From contig DATJTI010000027.1 of the NCBI GenBank assembly GCA_035503615.1, positions 1-64,000 on the forward strand: a stretch of DNA of 64,000 nucleotides. The letters are read 5' to 3'. Position numbers and translations under genes: made by a program. The notes under the pieces are model-generated. The model had not been told where the DNA came from, did no database searches, and was given only the letters and a program-made list of their open reading frames with translations. Positions 7,781-16,882 of the stretch are shown one piece after another. Position 1 is the first letter of the stretch, and each line of letters opens with the position of its first letter. This stretch comes from AP-15 sp035503615 (lineage in GTDB: Bacteria; Pseudomonadota; Alphaproteobacteria; ATCC43930; CGMCC-115725).

Positions 7781-8983
7781 TCAGGGAGAGCCGCCCGGGA
7801 TTGGCGGCAGCGGCGGCAGATTGCCAGCGCCACCGGGCGCTGCGCTGGGCGCCGGCAGCGGCTCCGCTCCCGGCGGGATGTCGGGCAGCGGTGGGGGCTC
7901 GGCCCCGAGGATCGGGATATTGGCGAAGCGCCGCGTCTCGCCGGGGCTGCTCTCGGCCGGCCGGATCAGCGCTTCGAGCTGGCGATCGGTCAGCTGGACG
8001 CCGTAATACAATTGATAGAATTCACGCGCGTTGGTCCGCAGATCCTCCTGGTAAAGATCGGGATAAAGCAGGTTCGACAGCCAGTAGAGGCCGATCGACC
8101 GGTTGATCCCGGGCGGCCCGTCGATCCAGCCGAACGGATCCGCCGGCGCCAAATAGACCCGCTTGCTGCGCACTGCCGCCAGCCCGCTCCACTGTGGGTC
8201 GTGCAGCAGCGCACGATAAAAGCTCCGGTCCTGGGCGATGATGATCTGCGGGTTCCAGGCGAACAGCTGCGCCGGGGTGATCCGGACGAGCCGGTCATGG
8301 CCGAGCCCGTCGGCGACGTTGACCGCGCCCGCCTGCTCGATGTCGCCGACCGGCGGGGAGCCGGGCAGACCGGTTTCCAGCCCGTCGGGCCCGCGTCCGT
8401 AATAGACCCGTGGGCGATCGGTCGACGAACTGATCAACAACTGCCCGCGCAGGTTTTCGATCGCATGATAGGCATAGCTCGCGACCGCCAACCGGTGATC
8501 GCCGGCGCCGACCAGCGTCCCGACCTCGGTCAACAGCGCCGGCATCAGCTGGATGCTGTCATCGAGCAGGATATAAGGGATTCCGGTCTGGTGCTGGATG
8601 CGGTCAGCCAGCGCCACGGTCGGCGGCGAGGGCACACCGTAGCCGATGATCAGATCGGGATGCAGTCGTGCGACATCGGCGGCGGTGGCGGTCGGGACCG
8701 CGCCGCCAAGCTGGCCGATCACCGGAAGCCGGGCGTATCTCGCCGGCAACAGCGCCCGCTGCGCGCGCGACAGCGGCTGGGTCCAGCCGATCAGCTTGTT
8801 CGGGACCAGGACATAGACGAAGACCGCGGAAGCCGGACCGGCCGGCATGATGCGCTCGACCCGCTCGGGCACATTGACCCGGCGCCCGGCCGAGTCGACA
8901 AAGAGGACGGCACGCGCCGGTGCGGCAAACAAGACGCACAGGAGCAGAACGCCAGCCCATGCGGCGCAAGATCGAAGCGGCAT
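7781..8983 (-). CDS. Periplasmic ABC solute-binding protein, TroA/FepB-like (PeriBP_2)
   Basis: A 400-aa exported protein. The signal peptide ends near AAPARA-VLFVDSAGR (residue 25). The sequence RRVNVPERVERIMPAGPAS, then HPDLIIGYG and the later WNPQIIIAQD fit the helical-backbone metal/siderophore/cobalamin-binding class. The last 50 or so residues are an unusual Pro/Gly/Ala-rich tail (PPLPDIPPGAEPLPAPSAAP and more), probably disordered. It faces the LivF operon tail-to-tail, and no permease or ATPase partner is nearby, so it is an orphan in this window. Ligand could be ferric siderophore, cobalamin or molybdate; not decided by sequence. Confidence 0.82.
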   Translation of the reverse strand: MPLRSCAAWAGVLLLCVLFAAPARAVLFVDSAGRRVNVPERVERIMPAGPASAVFVYVLVPNKLIGWTQPLSRAQRALLPARYARLPVIGQLGGAVPTATAADVARLHPDLIIGYGVPSPPTVALADRIQHQTGIPYILLDDSIQLMPALLTEVGTLVGAGDHRLAVASYAYHAIENLRGQLLISSSTDRPRVYYGRGPDGLETGLPGSPPVGDIEQAGAVNVADGLGHDRLVRITPAQLFAWNPQIIIAQDRSFYRALLHDPQWSGLAAVRSKRVYLAPADPFGWIDGPPGINRSIGLYWLSNLLYPDLYQEDLRTNAREFYQLYYGVQLTDRQLEALIRPAESSPGETRRFANIPILGAEPPPLPDIPPGAEPLPAPSAAPGGAGNLPPLPPIPGGSP

Positions 8984-9175
8984 CTGCGGTCCCGGAAAAG
9001 CCCTTGGAAAATGGCCCCGCCGACTATAGCGGCACCCATCCGGCTGGCAAGCGCTCTCAACCAGCGCGCACGATTGCCGGAAAATGGGCCAGATGCTATT
9101 TACGGTTGCGCAACGGTTTGCATCTAGTCTGCCGCGCAGCGGAGCGTGAACGGCATCGCGAGGAAAGGGCGGCGC

Positions 9176-9877
9176 ATGATCGACGTAGACGACAGATCGA
9201 CCGGCAACCGGGAACGTCTCGCGGCCGTTGCTTCGAGAGGCACCGTCGCACGCAAGCTGCTGATCAAGGCGGCTTTCGGGCTCGCGACGATGCTGGTGGC
9301 CGGCGCCGCGACCGGTCGTCCCGCGGCGGCGGTCGAGCGGCACGATTTCCGGATCTGCACCGGCTATTACGCGCTGTGCGCGGCATCGACCTGCACGCCG
9401 ACCGGCAAGACGATCACGGTCAATGTCGCCAGCGGCGGTACTGCGAAATTTCCCGAGGTCGAGTGCACCTGCCCGATCGAATCCGGCGACGCGATCGCCG
9501 ATGTCGATGGTGGCAACATGCGTGGTTCTTGCGCCACGCCGGGGCCGGGGACGGTCTGGTCACTCTATTCGCCAAAAAAGGAAATCCCGCAGGCGATCAA
9601 TCAGTGGGTGACGACCGGTCCCGGGGCCGAGGCGCCGCTGCTCTATTGCGCCAAGGAATTCAATCTCGGCGCCCAGATCGCCAACTGCTTCAGCTTCGCC
9701 TGCAACAACGAGCGCTATATCAACGGGGTGCCGGTCGCATCGTGCTACTGTCCACTGGGCGAGTCGCCGAGCGGGACGATGGTCGCGCCGCATACCGGGT
9801 TTGTCACCCAGGCCGGCCAGGACAATTACGAATATTGCGCCGCCCATCCGGTGGCCGGGCCGATCTCCACGCCCTGA
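9176..9877 (+). CDS. Cys-rich secreted protein of unknown function
   Basis: A 233-aa protein. I chose ATG 9176 because AGGAAAGG ends 7 nt upstream; an in-frame GTG at 9146 lacks such a site. A hydrophobic stretch (residues about 29-52, ending GRPAAA) looks like a signal peptide with a long basic N-region. The mature part has 12 cysteines in short clusters (CTGYYALCAASTC, CTCP, ANCFSFAC, SCYCP), suggesting several disulfides in an oxidising compartment. I have no functional assignment. It stands alone, diverging from the solute-binding gene to its left. Confidence 0.7.
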   Translation: MIDVDDRSTGNRERLAAVASRGTVARKLLIKAAFGLATMLVAGAATGRPAAAVERHDFRICTGYYALCAASTCTPTGKTITVNVASGGTAKFPEVECTCPIESGDAIADVDGGNMRGSCATPGPGTVWSLYSPKKEIPQAINQWVTTGPGAEAPLLYCAKEFNLGAQIANCFSFACNNERYINGVPVASCYCPLGESPSGTMVAPHTGFVTQAGQDNYEYCAAHPVAGPISTP

Positions 9878-9992
9878 CTGTGATGCCAACCGGCCGGACC
9901 GGGCGACCTAACCGGGCGGCCGAACCAGGCGGGTTGCCCCGGGCCGAGAGCGAGAGGCGGGCGGCTAAAATCCGGTCGGGGTTCGGTCCGCC

Positions 9993-10799
9993 TCAATTCT
10001 GCATCGCCTGGGTCACCGCACCGCCGATCGCGGTGCGGCCGCCATCGACGACATATTGGGCGCCGGTGATCGACGCGGCGAAATCGGAGCATAAAAACAA
10101 TACCGTGTTGGCGATCTCCTCGGGCGTCACATAGCGGCCGAGCGGGATTGCCGACTGGTAGCGGCGGCTGACGCTCGCCGGATCGGCCGGGTTGAGCTGG
10201 GCTTCGAGCGAATGGATCATGCGCGTGTCAACCGGGCCCGGACAGACCGCGTTGACCCGGACACCCTGTCGGGCAACCTCGCCGGCGGCGGTCTTGGTCA
10301 GTCCGATCACCGCGTGTTTCGAGGCGACATAGGCCGGCATGCCCGGTGTCGCGACCAGCCCGGCGACCGACGCGGTATTGACAACGGCACCCCGCCTTTG
10401 CCGCAGCATGACCGGCAGGACATGGCGCAGACCGAGAAACACGCCCTTGACATTGACCGCGATGACCTGATCGAACGCCTCCTCGTCATGCTCGGCGGTG
10501 TGCGCCCATTTGCCTTCGATCCCAGCATTGTTGAAAAAGCAGTCAATCGCGCCATAGGCGTCGAGCGCCGCCTTGACATAGGCCTGGACCTCGGCCGAGC
10601 GGGTCACATCGGCTTGCACGAACCGGGCGTCGCCGCCTTGCTGGCGGATGATCCCGGCAGTCGCCTCGCCGCCGGCCGAGTCGCGGTCGACCAGCACGAT
10701 CCGCGCGCCGCCTGCGGCAAAGCCCAGCGCCGCGGCACGGCCGATGCCGTTTGCGGCGCCGGTGATCAGTGCCACCTTGCCGGTAAAATCAAGCGACAT
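9993..10799 (-). CDS. Short-chain dehydrogenase/reductase (SDR)
   Basis: A 268-aa classical SDR. The cofactor motif TGAANGIG is at residues 13-20, DVT follows the Rossmann core, NNAGIEG is the structural NNAG motif, and YVASK holds the catalytic Tyr and Lys, with the Ser in NTASVAG. The C-terminal segment CSDFAASITGAQYVVDGG is typical for the glucose-dehydrogenase/3-oxoacyl-reductase group. The start is supported by AAGGAG a few bases upstream. The substrate is not predictable. It lies downstream of the flavin reductase gene on the same strand, 171 nt away. Confidence 0.88.
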   Translation of the reverse strand: MSLDFTGKVALITGAANGIGRAAALGFAAGGARIVLVDRDSAGGEATAGIIRQQGGDARFVQADVTRSAEVQAYVKAALDAYGAIDCFFNNAGIEGKWAHTAEHDEEAFDQVIAVNVKGVFLGLRHVLPVMLRQRRGAVVNTASVAGLVATPGMPAYVASKHAVIGLTKTAAGEVARQGVRVNAVCPGPVDTRMIHSLEAQLNPADPASVSRRYQSAIPLGRYVTPEEIANTVLFLCSDFAASITGAQYVVDGGRTAIGGAVTQAMQN

Positions 10800-10970
10800 C
10801 TCGGTTCTCCTTCTTCTCGGTCGTCACCCGCCTTCTCGATGGTCACCCGCCCAGGCAGGACTTCACGGTTCCTGCCAGGGCGCGCCATCCAGGGAGCCGC
10901 GCGGATGCGATCCGCGATCAGGTGGGGCGAGCCCAGGCGAAATCCGGCGGGACGCCGTTGCCGCCATCGA

Positions 10971-11540
10971 TCAATTCTTCCGGCCGATCAGCCGGGTCCA
11001 GCGTTCGAGCGCGACCAGGAGCTCGCGGATAAAACCGCGCCCGGCCTCGTCGGTGAAGCGGCCGGCGGCGTCGAACTTGGTCTGCGCCTGGCCGATCAGC
11101 ACCTCGGGCTTGTTCAAGGGATGCATGTCGAGAAATACGCAGCTGCGCCGCAGGTCATATTGCGCGCGGGCCGTGCCGGCCATTCCGGCCGCCGCCCCCA
11201 TGATCGCCACCGGTTTGCCGGCAAACGGCTGGTCGGGCGGGCGCGAGGCCCAGTCGATCGCATTCTTCAGCACCCCCGGCATCGAGTAATTGTATTCCGG
11301 GGTGGCGAACAAGAGCGCATCGGCCTCCTTGATCTGCCGCCGCAGCGTCTCGACCGGCGGCGGAAATCCCTGCGCCCGCACATCCTCGTTGTAGAGCGGG
11401 ATGGTCCCGATTTCGGCCACCTCGATTGTCATCCCCGGCGGCTTCAGCTCGATCGCAGTGCGCAACGCGGCCATGTTGTAGGAGCCGCTGCGCAAACTGC
11501 CGCAGAGCGCCAGGACGTGAATCTCCTTTGCATCACTCAT
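10971..11540 (-). CDS. NAD(P)H-dependent FMN reductase, ChrR/YieF-like
   Basis: A 189-aa flavodoxin-like reductase. The FMN phosphate-binding loop is LCGSLRSGSYN near the N-terminus, and PEYNYSMPGVLKNAIDWASR is the characteristic second FMN-contacting motif of the NADPH_dep_FMN_red family (ChrR, YieF, quinone reductases). Expected activity is two-electron reduction of quinones, chromate or azo compounds with FMN. The start ATG 11540 gives the loop at the normal distance from the N-terminus. A longer reading frame upstream has no family similarity. Confidence 0.88.
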   Translation of the reverse strand: MSDAKEIHVLALCGSLRSGSYNMAALRTAIELKPPGMTIEVAEIGTIPLYNEDVRAQGFPPPVETLRRQIKEADALLFATPEYNYSMPGVLKNAIDWASRPPDQPFAGKPVAIMGAAAGMAGTARAQYDLRRSCVFLDMHPLNKPEVLIGQAQTKFDAAGRFTDEAGRGFIRELLVALERWTRLIGRKN

Positions 11541-11921
11541 CTCTCGATCCCCGTGTCCATGCCGCACCGGCTTCCTTAACGCACCTGCCAGACCGGCGGC
11601 AAGCCGGTCCGCGCCGCGCTGCGGGATCGGCCAGGTGGCGTCGGCTAAAGGGCGAAATATTCGACGCACCCGCGCGCTCCGCGGCCTCGCCGGCAAACAC
11701 CGGCGGGGATGTCGGCCGCGGCCGCGACCGGCATCGTGACCATCGGCTACCCGGGAATTTCCCCGCGTCTCTCCGGTTGCATCGCCATGCGCGGATGGCG
11801 GTGCCAATGCCATGCGGCGGACCGGCGCGAATGCCCCGATCGGGCTTGTGCGATGCGGCGGTTGCCTCTAAAGATCAATGCCACGTCGAAATCGGGCAGC
11901 AAATCTCGGGGGAAACGCGTA
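11541..11921 (+). other. Divergent intergenic region, no gene seen
   Basis: A 381-nt gap between the flavin reductase gene (minus) and the sugar ABC operon (plus). Open frames here are short or run into the neighbours, and none has recognisable protein content. It must hold the promoters of both flanking units. I see no clear -35/-10 pair, operator palindrome or riboswitch. Confidence 0.5.
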
Positions 11922-13247
11922 ATGGCTGGCATCAACCGGCGCAGGCTGCTGCAATTGTCGGGCGCCGGCATGGTCGCGGCCGGCAGCGGCGGGCTCGCTG
12001 CCATCCTCGCTGCGAGCCGGGCGCCCGCCTACGCCCAGGCCACCACCGTACACTGGCTGCGCTGGTCGGATTTCGTGCCGGCCTCGGACGCGCTGCTGCA
12101 CAACCAGATCGCGCCCGAATGCGAGAAGGCGCTCGGCATCAAGCTCAATATCGAGATGGTCAACGCCAACGACATCCAGGCACGGGTCACCTCCGCGGTC
12201 CAGTCGGGCGCAGGGCCGGACGTGATCCTCGCGCTCAACAACTGGCCGCAGCTCTATACCGACAGCCTTGTCGATGTCAGTGACGTGGCCGAGAAGCTCG
12301 GCGCCGAGCAGGGCGGCTACTATCCGATCTCGAAGGCGGTGGCGACCGTTGGCGACAAATGGATCGGTGTGCCGTGGTGCGTCGGCGGCGGGCTTGTCGC
12401 CTATCGCAAATCCTGGTTCGCGGAAATCGGTTACGACAAATTCCCCGACACCTGGGACAAGTTGCAGGCCGCCGGCAAGACGCTGAAAGCAAAGGGGCGG
12501 CCGTTCGGCCAGGCACTGAGCCATTCATTCGGCGATCCGCCGGGCTTCTGGTATCCGTGGCTGTGGTCCTGGGGCGGCAAGGAGGTCGATACCGACGGCA
12601 AGACCGTGGCCCTCGACAGCCCCGAGACCTTGCAATCGGTCAAGGCGGCGGTGCCGTTCTGGAACGAGGCGTGCGACAGCGGCGGGCTCGCCTGGGATGA
12701 TTCGAGCAACAACCGGGCGTTCCTGTCGGGCAGCATCTGCGCCACCAACAACGGCGCCTCGATCTATCTCGAAGCCAAGCGCAAGCCCGATACCTACCAG
12801 ACCGAGAAGGGGACGCCGATGTATCTGGACATCGCGCATGCCCCGCTCCCCAAAGGTCCCGGCGGCCAGTTCAACCTGCCGGGTCCGTTCACCAACATGC
12901 TGATGGGCTATTCGAAACAGCAGAAGGCGGCCAAGGAGGTCATCCTCTGGGTCAATTCGAAGCCGATCTTCGAACAGTGGTTCACCTCGCAGCAGGGCTA
13001 TACCGACGGGGCGACCCGGTATTGGGAAAAGGATGCGGTGTGGAACAAGGACCCGGTGCTGCTGCCGTTCCGCGACATCCCGATCGAGGGGCGGCTGATG
13101 GGCTATGCCGGCCCGCCCGGGCGCGCCTCGGCCGAAGCCCAGACCAAGTACATCATCGTCGACATGTATGCAAAGGCGGTACAGGGAACAGCACCGCAGG
13201 ACGCGGTCAAATGGGCGCAGGGCGAACTGGTCAAGGTCTACACGTGA
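11922..13247 (+). CDS. Sugar ABC transporter binding protein 1 (Tat-exported)
   Basis: A 441-aa family 1 extracellular solute-binding protein. The N-terminus NRRRLLQLSG followed by a hydrophobic stretch and AYAQ is a twin-arginine signal, so it is likely exported folded. The region FWYPWLWSWGGKEV and the later WNEACDSGGLAWDD are typical of binding proteins for CUT1 carbohydrate transporters. It is the first gene of a run with two permeases and a MalK-type ATPase. A second, clearly paralogous binding protein is encoded at the far end. Ligand is unknown (sugar, polyol or glycerophosphodiester). Confidence 0.88.
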   Translation: MAGINRRRLLQLSGAGMVAAGSGGLAAILAASRAPAYAQATTVHWLRWSDFVPASDALLHNQIAPECEKALGIKLNIEMVNANDIQARVTSAVQSGAGPDVILALNNWPQLYTDSLVDVSDVAEKLGAEQGGYYPISKAVATVGDKWIGVPWCVGGGLVAYRKSWFAEIGYDKFPDTWDKLQAAGKTLKAKGRPFGQALSHSFGDPPGFWYPWLWSWGGKEVDTDGKTVALDSPETLQSVKAAVPFWNEACDSGGLAWDDSSNNRAFLSGSICATNNGASIYLEAKRKPDTYQTEKGTPMYLDIAHAPLPKGPGGQFNLPGPFTNMLMGYSKQQKAAKEVILWVNSKPIFEQWFTSQQGYTDGATRYWEKDAVWNKDPVLLPFRDIPIEGRLMGYAGPPGRASAEAQTKYIIVDMYAKAVQGTAPQDAVKWAQGELVKVYT

Positions 13248-13278
13248 AATCGGGCGTTTCCGGCACGGGGTCTGGGTC

Positions 13279-14220
13279 ATGAGCTTTACGACGGTTGCCG
13301 CGGCGCGGCCCTATGTCGGCGCGCCACGGCGCGGGCCGCTGACCCGGCTGCTCGAAGACGAACGCTGGCTCGGCGGGCTGTTGCTGTTGCCGACCGTGGT
13401 TTTGCTCGGCCTCTTTATCGCTTACCCGTTCGTCAAGGGGGTCATGCTGTCGGTGACCGACGCCAGGGTCGGTGTTCCCGGCCACTTTGTCGGATTGCAG
13501 AATTTCGAGGAGGTTTGGAACGACAGCATCTTCCGCATCGCGGTGTGGAACACCTGCGTCTACACGCTGGTCGCGACCGCATTCAAGCTGGCGCTCGGCT
13601 TGTGGCTGGCGGTGCTGCTCAATCGCCATTTCCGGGGCAAGGCCATCACCCGCGCCTTTATCCTGCTGCCGTTTATCGTGCCCACCGTGCTGTCGACCCT
13701 TGCCTGGAAGTGGATGTTCGACCCGACCTTCAGCGTGATCAACTGGATCCTGTTTCATCTCGATCTGATCCACAGCCGGATCAACTGGCTCGGCGAGCCG
13801 AACCTGGCGCTGATTTCGGTAATCATTGTCAATGTCTGGCGAGGACTGCCGTTCTACGCGATCACCTTGCTCGCCGGGCTGCAGACGATCAGCCCCGAAT
13901 TGCACGAGGCGGCGGCGATCGATGGTGCTCGCGCCTGGCAGCGCTTCCGCCATGTCACCTGGCCGCTGCTGCTGCCGGTCACCCTGGTCGTGACGCTGTT
14001 TTCGGTGATCCAGACCTTCGCCGACTTTCAGCTCGTCTATGTGCTGACCGGCGGCGGCCCGGCCAACGCCACCCAGCTCTTCGCCACCTACGCCTACCAG
14101 ATCGGCATCGGCACCGGCTTGTTGAGCCAGGGGGCGACGATCTCGCTTGCCGTCTTTCCGGTGCTGCTCCTGGTCGTGATCTTTCAGCTCTTCTACATTC
14201 GCCGGGTGGAGACCCACTGA
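13279..14220 (+). CDS. Sugar ABC transporter permease 1 (MalF/UgpA-like)
   Basis: A 313-aa integral membrane permease of the CUT1 group with six predicted membrane segments. The EAA loop that docks on the ATPase is visible as ELHEAAAIDGARAWQRFRHV. LLPFIVPTVLSTLAWKWMF and VYVLTGGGPANATQLF are family hallmarks. ATG 13279 comes 31 nt after the binding-protein gene and 4 nt separate its stop from the next permease, so they form one operon. Confidence 0.92.
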   Translation: MSFTTVAAARPYVGAPRRGPLTRLLEDERWLGGLLLLPTVVLLGLFIAYPFVKGVMLSVTDARVGVPGHFVGLQNFEEVWNDSIFRIAVWNTCVYTLVATAFKLALGLWLAVLLNRHFRGKAITRAFILLPFIVPTVLSTLAWKWMFDPTFSVINWILFHLDLIHSRINWLGEPNLALISVIIVNVWRGLPFYAITLLAGLQTISPELHEAAAIDGARAWQRFRHVTWPLLLPVTLVVTLFSVIQTFADFQLVYVLTGGGPANATQLFATYAYQIGIGTGLLSQGATISLAVFPVLLLVVIFQLFYIRRVETH

Positions 14221-14223
14221 GCC

Positions 14224-15075
14224 ATGATCGAAGGGGCCACTTGGCGCCGCTGGGTCTTTTTCTACGTTCCGTTGACCAGCTTTGTCGTGCTGCTGCTGTT
14301 CCCGTTCTACTGGATGGTGATCACGACCCTGCGGCCCGACCGCGAGCTGTACCGGCCGTGGAACTCGGTCAATTACAACCCGTTCTGGACTTGGCACCCG
14401 ACACTGTCGCACATCCGCGACCTCTTGACCCAGACGCTGTTCACGACCTGGCTGATGAACACGATGATCATCGCCTTGTCGGCAACGGCGATCTCGCTGT
14501 TCTGCGGCCTGCTCGGCGGCTACGCCTTGTCGCGGCTGCAGTTCCGTTTTGCCGGCCTGCTGGGCACCGCGATCTTTATCACCTATCTGGTACCGCAGAC
14601 GCTGCTGTTCATTCCGCTTGCCGACATCATTCGCAATTTCCATCTCGGCGACTCGCGCTGGGCGCTGATCCTGACCTATCCGACTTTTCTGATCCCGTTC
14701 TGCACTTGGCTGATGATGGGCTATTTCAAATCGATCCCGAAGGAGCTTGAGGAATGCGCCCGCATCGACGGTGCCGCGCGCTGGAAGGCAATGGTCTATA
14801 TCATCTTTCCGATCGCGATCCCGGGCATCCTGTCCGCCGGGATCTTCGCCTTTACGCTGTCATGGAACGAGTTTCTCTATGCTCTCGTCTTTCTGTCCTC
14901 GCCGGGTGAAAAGACCGTGCCGGTCGGAGTGACCTCGGAGCTGATCCGCGGTGACGTGTTCTACTGGGGTGAGCTGATGGCGGGCGCCTTGCTCGGCTCG
15001 ATCCCGGTGGCTTTTGTCTATTCTTTCTTTGTCGAGCATTACGTCGCCAGCGTGACCGGCTCGGTCAAGGGATAG
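14224..15075 (+). CDS. Sugar ABC transporter permease 2 (MalG/UgpE-like)
   Basis: A 283-aa inner-membrane permease with six membrane segments. The EAA loop is KELEECARIDGAARWKAMVY; the preceding segment TYLVPQTLLFIPLADIIRNF and the following IPGILSAGIFAFTLSWNEFL are diagnostic for the MalG/UgpE subunit. It would pair with the preceding permease and the ATPase to import a carbohydrate-type solute. The start ATG follows the upstream stop by 3 nt. Confidence 0.92.
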   Translation: MIEGATWRRWVFFYVPLTSFVVLLLFPFYWMVITTLRPDRELYRPWNSVNYNPFWTWHPTLSHIRDLLTQTLFTTWLMNTMIIALSATAISLFCGLLGGYALSRLQFRFAGLLGTAIFITYLVPQTLLFIPLADIIRNFHLGDSRWALILTYPTFLIPFCTWLMMGYFKSIPKELEECARIDGAARWKAMVYIIFPIAIPGILSAGIFAFTLSWNEFLYALVFLSSPGEKTVPVGVTSELIRGDVFYWGELMAGALLGSIPVAFVYSFFVEHYVASVTGSVKG

Positions 15076-15156
15076 TCCGGCAAGGGGTAGTCGGAACGGG
15101 GTAGTCGGAACGGGACAGTCCGGCACGGGACGGGACAGCAAGGGATAGTACGGGGA
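15068..15156 (+). repeat. Degenerate tandem repeat (about 15-bp unit) before the ABC ATPase gene
   Basis: About five imperfect copies of a unit like AAGGGGTAGTCGG fill the gap between the second permease and the ATPase gene; two adjacent 14-bp copies (GGGGTAGTCGGAAC) are identical. The first copy overlaps the permease stop codon. It spaces the ATPase gene from the rest of its operon. Confidence 0.75.
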
Positions 15157-15166
15157 TCAAAAAGCG

Positions 15167-16258
15167 ATGGCCGAGGTCGTGCTGCAAAACCTGAACAAGA
15201 ATTTCGACGATGTTTATGCCGTCAAGGACGTGAATTTGTCGATTCGCGACAAGGAGTTCATGGTCCTGGTCGGTCCGTCGGGCTGCGGCAAGACGACGAC
15301 ATTGCGAATGGTGGCGGGGCTCGAATCGATCAGCTCGGGCCGCATCCTGATCGATACCAAGGTGATCAACGATCTGTCGCCGATGGATCGCGATATCGCG
15401 ATGGTGTTCCAGAACTACGCGCTCTACCCGCATATGAGCGTCTACGACAACATGGCTTTCGGCCTCAAGATGCGCAAGCTTGCCCGCACCGAGATCGGCC
15501 GGCGGGTGCAGGAGGCGGCGGAAATCCTCGGCATCGAAACACTGCTTGGCCGCAAGCCGCGCCAGCTTTCGGGCGGCCAGCGCCAGCGCGTGGCACTCGG
15601 CCGTGCGATCGTGCGCCACCCGCAAGTGTTTCTGTTTGACGAGCCGCTGTCGAACCTCGACGCCAAATTGCGGGTGCAGATGCGCGTCGAGTTGAAAAAG
15701 CTGCATGATCGGCTCGGTACGACTGCGATTTACGTGACCCACGACCAGGTTGAGGCGATGACGCTGGGCGACCGCGTTGTCGTCATGAAGGACGGGCTCG
15801 TGCAACAGGTCGGCGAGCCGCTCGAGCTCTACAACGAACCGGCCAACCGTTTTGTCGCCGGCTTTCTCGGCTCGCCGGCGATGAACTTCGCCACCGTCGC
15901 GGTGCGCGACAATGCCGGCGCGCTATGGGCTGAGGATGACGGCATTCGCATCCGGGTGCCGGGGCAGATTGCCGGCCGCCTCGGCCGCTATTGCGACCAG
16001 CAGGTGACGATGGGCATCCGTCCCGAGGATCTGCACGTCGCCGGGGCCGACGATCCGGCCGGGCTCACCTTCGACGCCGCGGTCGAGGTCGTCGAGAAGC
16101 TCGGCTCGGAGATCCTGCTCGATGTGGCGGTCGGCAACCACACGATGGTGGCATCGGTCGAGCCCGATGTGCGTATCAATGTCCGCGACCGGCTGCGCCT
16201 CGCGCTGAACCCGGAGCGTCTGCACTTCTTTGACGCCGCCTCCGAAGCGGTGATCTGA
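15167..16258 (+). CDS. Sugar ABC transporter ATPase (MalK/UgpC-like)
   Basis: A 363-aa ATPase of the MalK/UgpC group. Walker A is GPSGCGKTT, the Q-loop region is VFQNYALYPHMSVYDNM, the signature is LSGGQRQRVALGRAI, Walker B is VFLFDEPLSNLDAKLR, and the H-loop is YVTHDQVEAMTLGDR. A C-terminal TOBE/MalK regulatory domain runs from about residue 240 (FLGSPAMNF, then MGIRPEDLH). It energises the two permeases upstream. The gap before it is filled by short tandem repeats, and the Shine-Dalgarno site is poor. Confidence 0.93.
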   Translation: MAEVVLQNLNKNFDDVYAVKDVNLSIRDKEFMVLVGPSGCGKTTTLRMVAGLESISSGRILIDTKVINDLSPMDRDIAMVFQNYALYPHMSVYDNMAFGLKMRKLARTEIGRRVQEAAEILGIETLLGRKPRQLSGGQRQRVALGRAIVRHPQVFLFDEPLSNLDAKLRVQMRVELKKLHDRLGTTAIYVTHDQVEAMTLGDRVVVMKDGLVQQVGEPLELYNEPANRFVAGFLGSPAMNFATVAVRDNAGALWAEDDGIRIRVPGQIAGRLGRYCDQQVTMGIRPEDLHVAGADDPAGLTFDAAVEVVEKLGSEILLDVAVGNHTMVASVEPDVRINVRDRLRLALNPERLHFFDAASEAVI

Positions 16259-16423
16259 CCGGGTTCGCCGCGCCGGCTCGGCTCGTGGCCGGGTCGACCG
16301 CCGGGGCGGGGTTGTCTGCGCGGCAAGGCTGGCTGTGCGGCGTGGCTGGTGGCGCATGGCGGGCCGGCGAACCGCGCTAACAGATGGCGGGATGAACCCG
16401 CGAAAACAGGGAGGATGGATGCG

Positions 16424-16882
16424 ATGCGAAAGTCGATGTCATGGCAAAAGTCGATGTCATGGTTGTGGATCGTCGGATGTTTCGGGCTGGCCGCCGCAGC
16501 AAACGCGCAGACGCCGCCCGCACCCGCTGCCAGTGCGGCGTTTGACGGCACCTACACGCTCCTTTCCGCGACCAGGGTAACACCGACCTACCGGACGCGA
16601 GGCGGGCAGATGTTCCAGTGCCCGGAACTCACGGCCGGGCCGCTGACCGTGGCACAGGGTCAGGCAAGCTATACGACCGCCACCGGCCACCGGCTGACCG
16701 GGACCGTTGGGCCGCAGGGCCAGCTCTCGATGCGATCGGTCGCTCCGCCGAGCAGCGGCGGCGGCTACCGGCCGGTCGAGACCGAGGTCACCGGCAATAT
16801 CAGCGCCAGCGGCTACGCCCGCATCCGCCAGATCGGCAATTCATGCAGCTACGATTTCCTCTGGCAGAGGGAAGCCAAGTAG
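16424..16882 (+). CDS. Small secreted protein of unknown function
   Basis: A 152-aa protein with a signal peptide ending AAAANA-QTPPAP. ATG 16424 is preceded by AGGGAGG at a 9-nt spacing; ATG 16415 directly abuts that site and is less likely. The signal region contains an 18-bp tandem duplication (16429-16464), giving MSW twice in the signal peptide. The mature part (FDGTYTLLSATRV to SCSYDFLWQ) has the look of a small beta-rich domain with two cysteines (FQCPEL, NSCSYD) that could pair. No function is assigned. It sits between the sugar ABC ATPase and the second binding protein. Confidence 0.65.
   Translation: MRKSMSWQKSMSWLWIVGCFGLAAAANAQTPPAPAASAAFDGTYTLLSATRVTPTYRTRGGQMFQCPELTAGPLTVAQGQASYTTATGHRLTGTVGPQGQLSMRSVAPPSSGGGYRPVETEVTGNISASGYARIRQIGNSCSYDFLWQREAK
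16429..16464 (+). repeat. 18-bp tandem duplication inside a signal peptide
   Basis: Two copies of an 18-bp unit (AAAGTCGATGTCATGG plus two bases) in a row, in frame, doubling the residues KSMSWQ/KSMSWL at the N-terminus of the secreted protein. Confidence 0.9.

Noticed and set aside
7544..9127. A 527-codon open frame opposite the solute-binding protein gene
   Set aside because: Low-complexity Arg/Gly/Asp-rich translation without family similarity, while the minus-strand gene has a clear signal peptide and domain.
10854..10876. Hairpin GGCAGGA/TCCTGCC as a terminator after the flavin reductase gene
   Set aside because: The stem is good but no T-tract follows on the minus strand and it lies 95 nt past the stop; too weak to call.
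13231..14643. A 470-codon minus-strand frame opposite the sugar permeases
   Set aside because: Gln/Arg/His-rich antisense translation; the plus-strand permeases have EAA loops and membrane segments.
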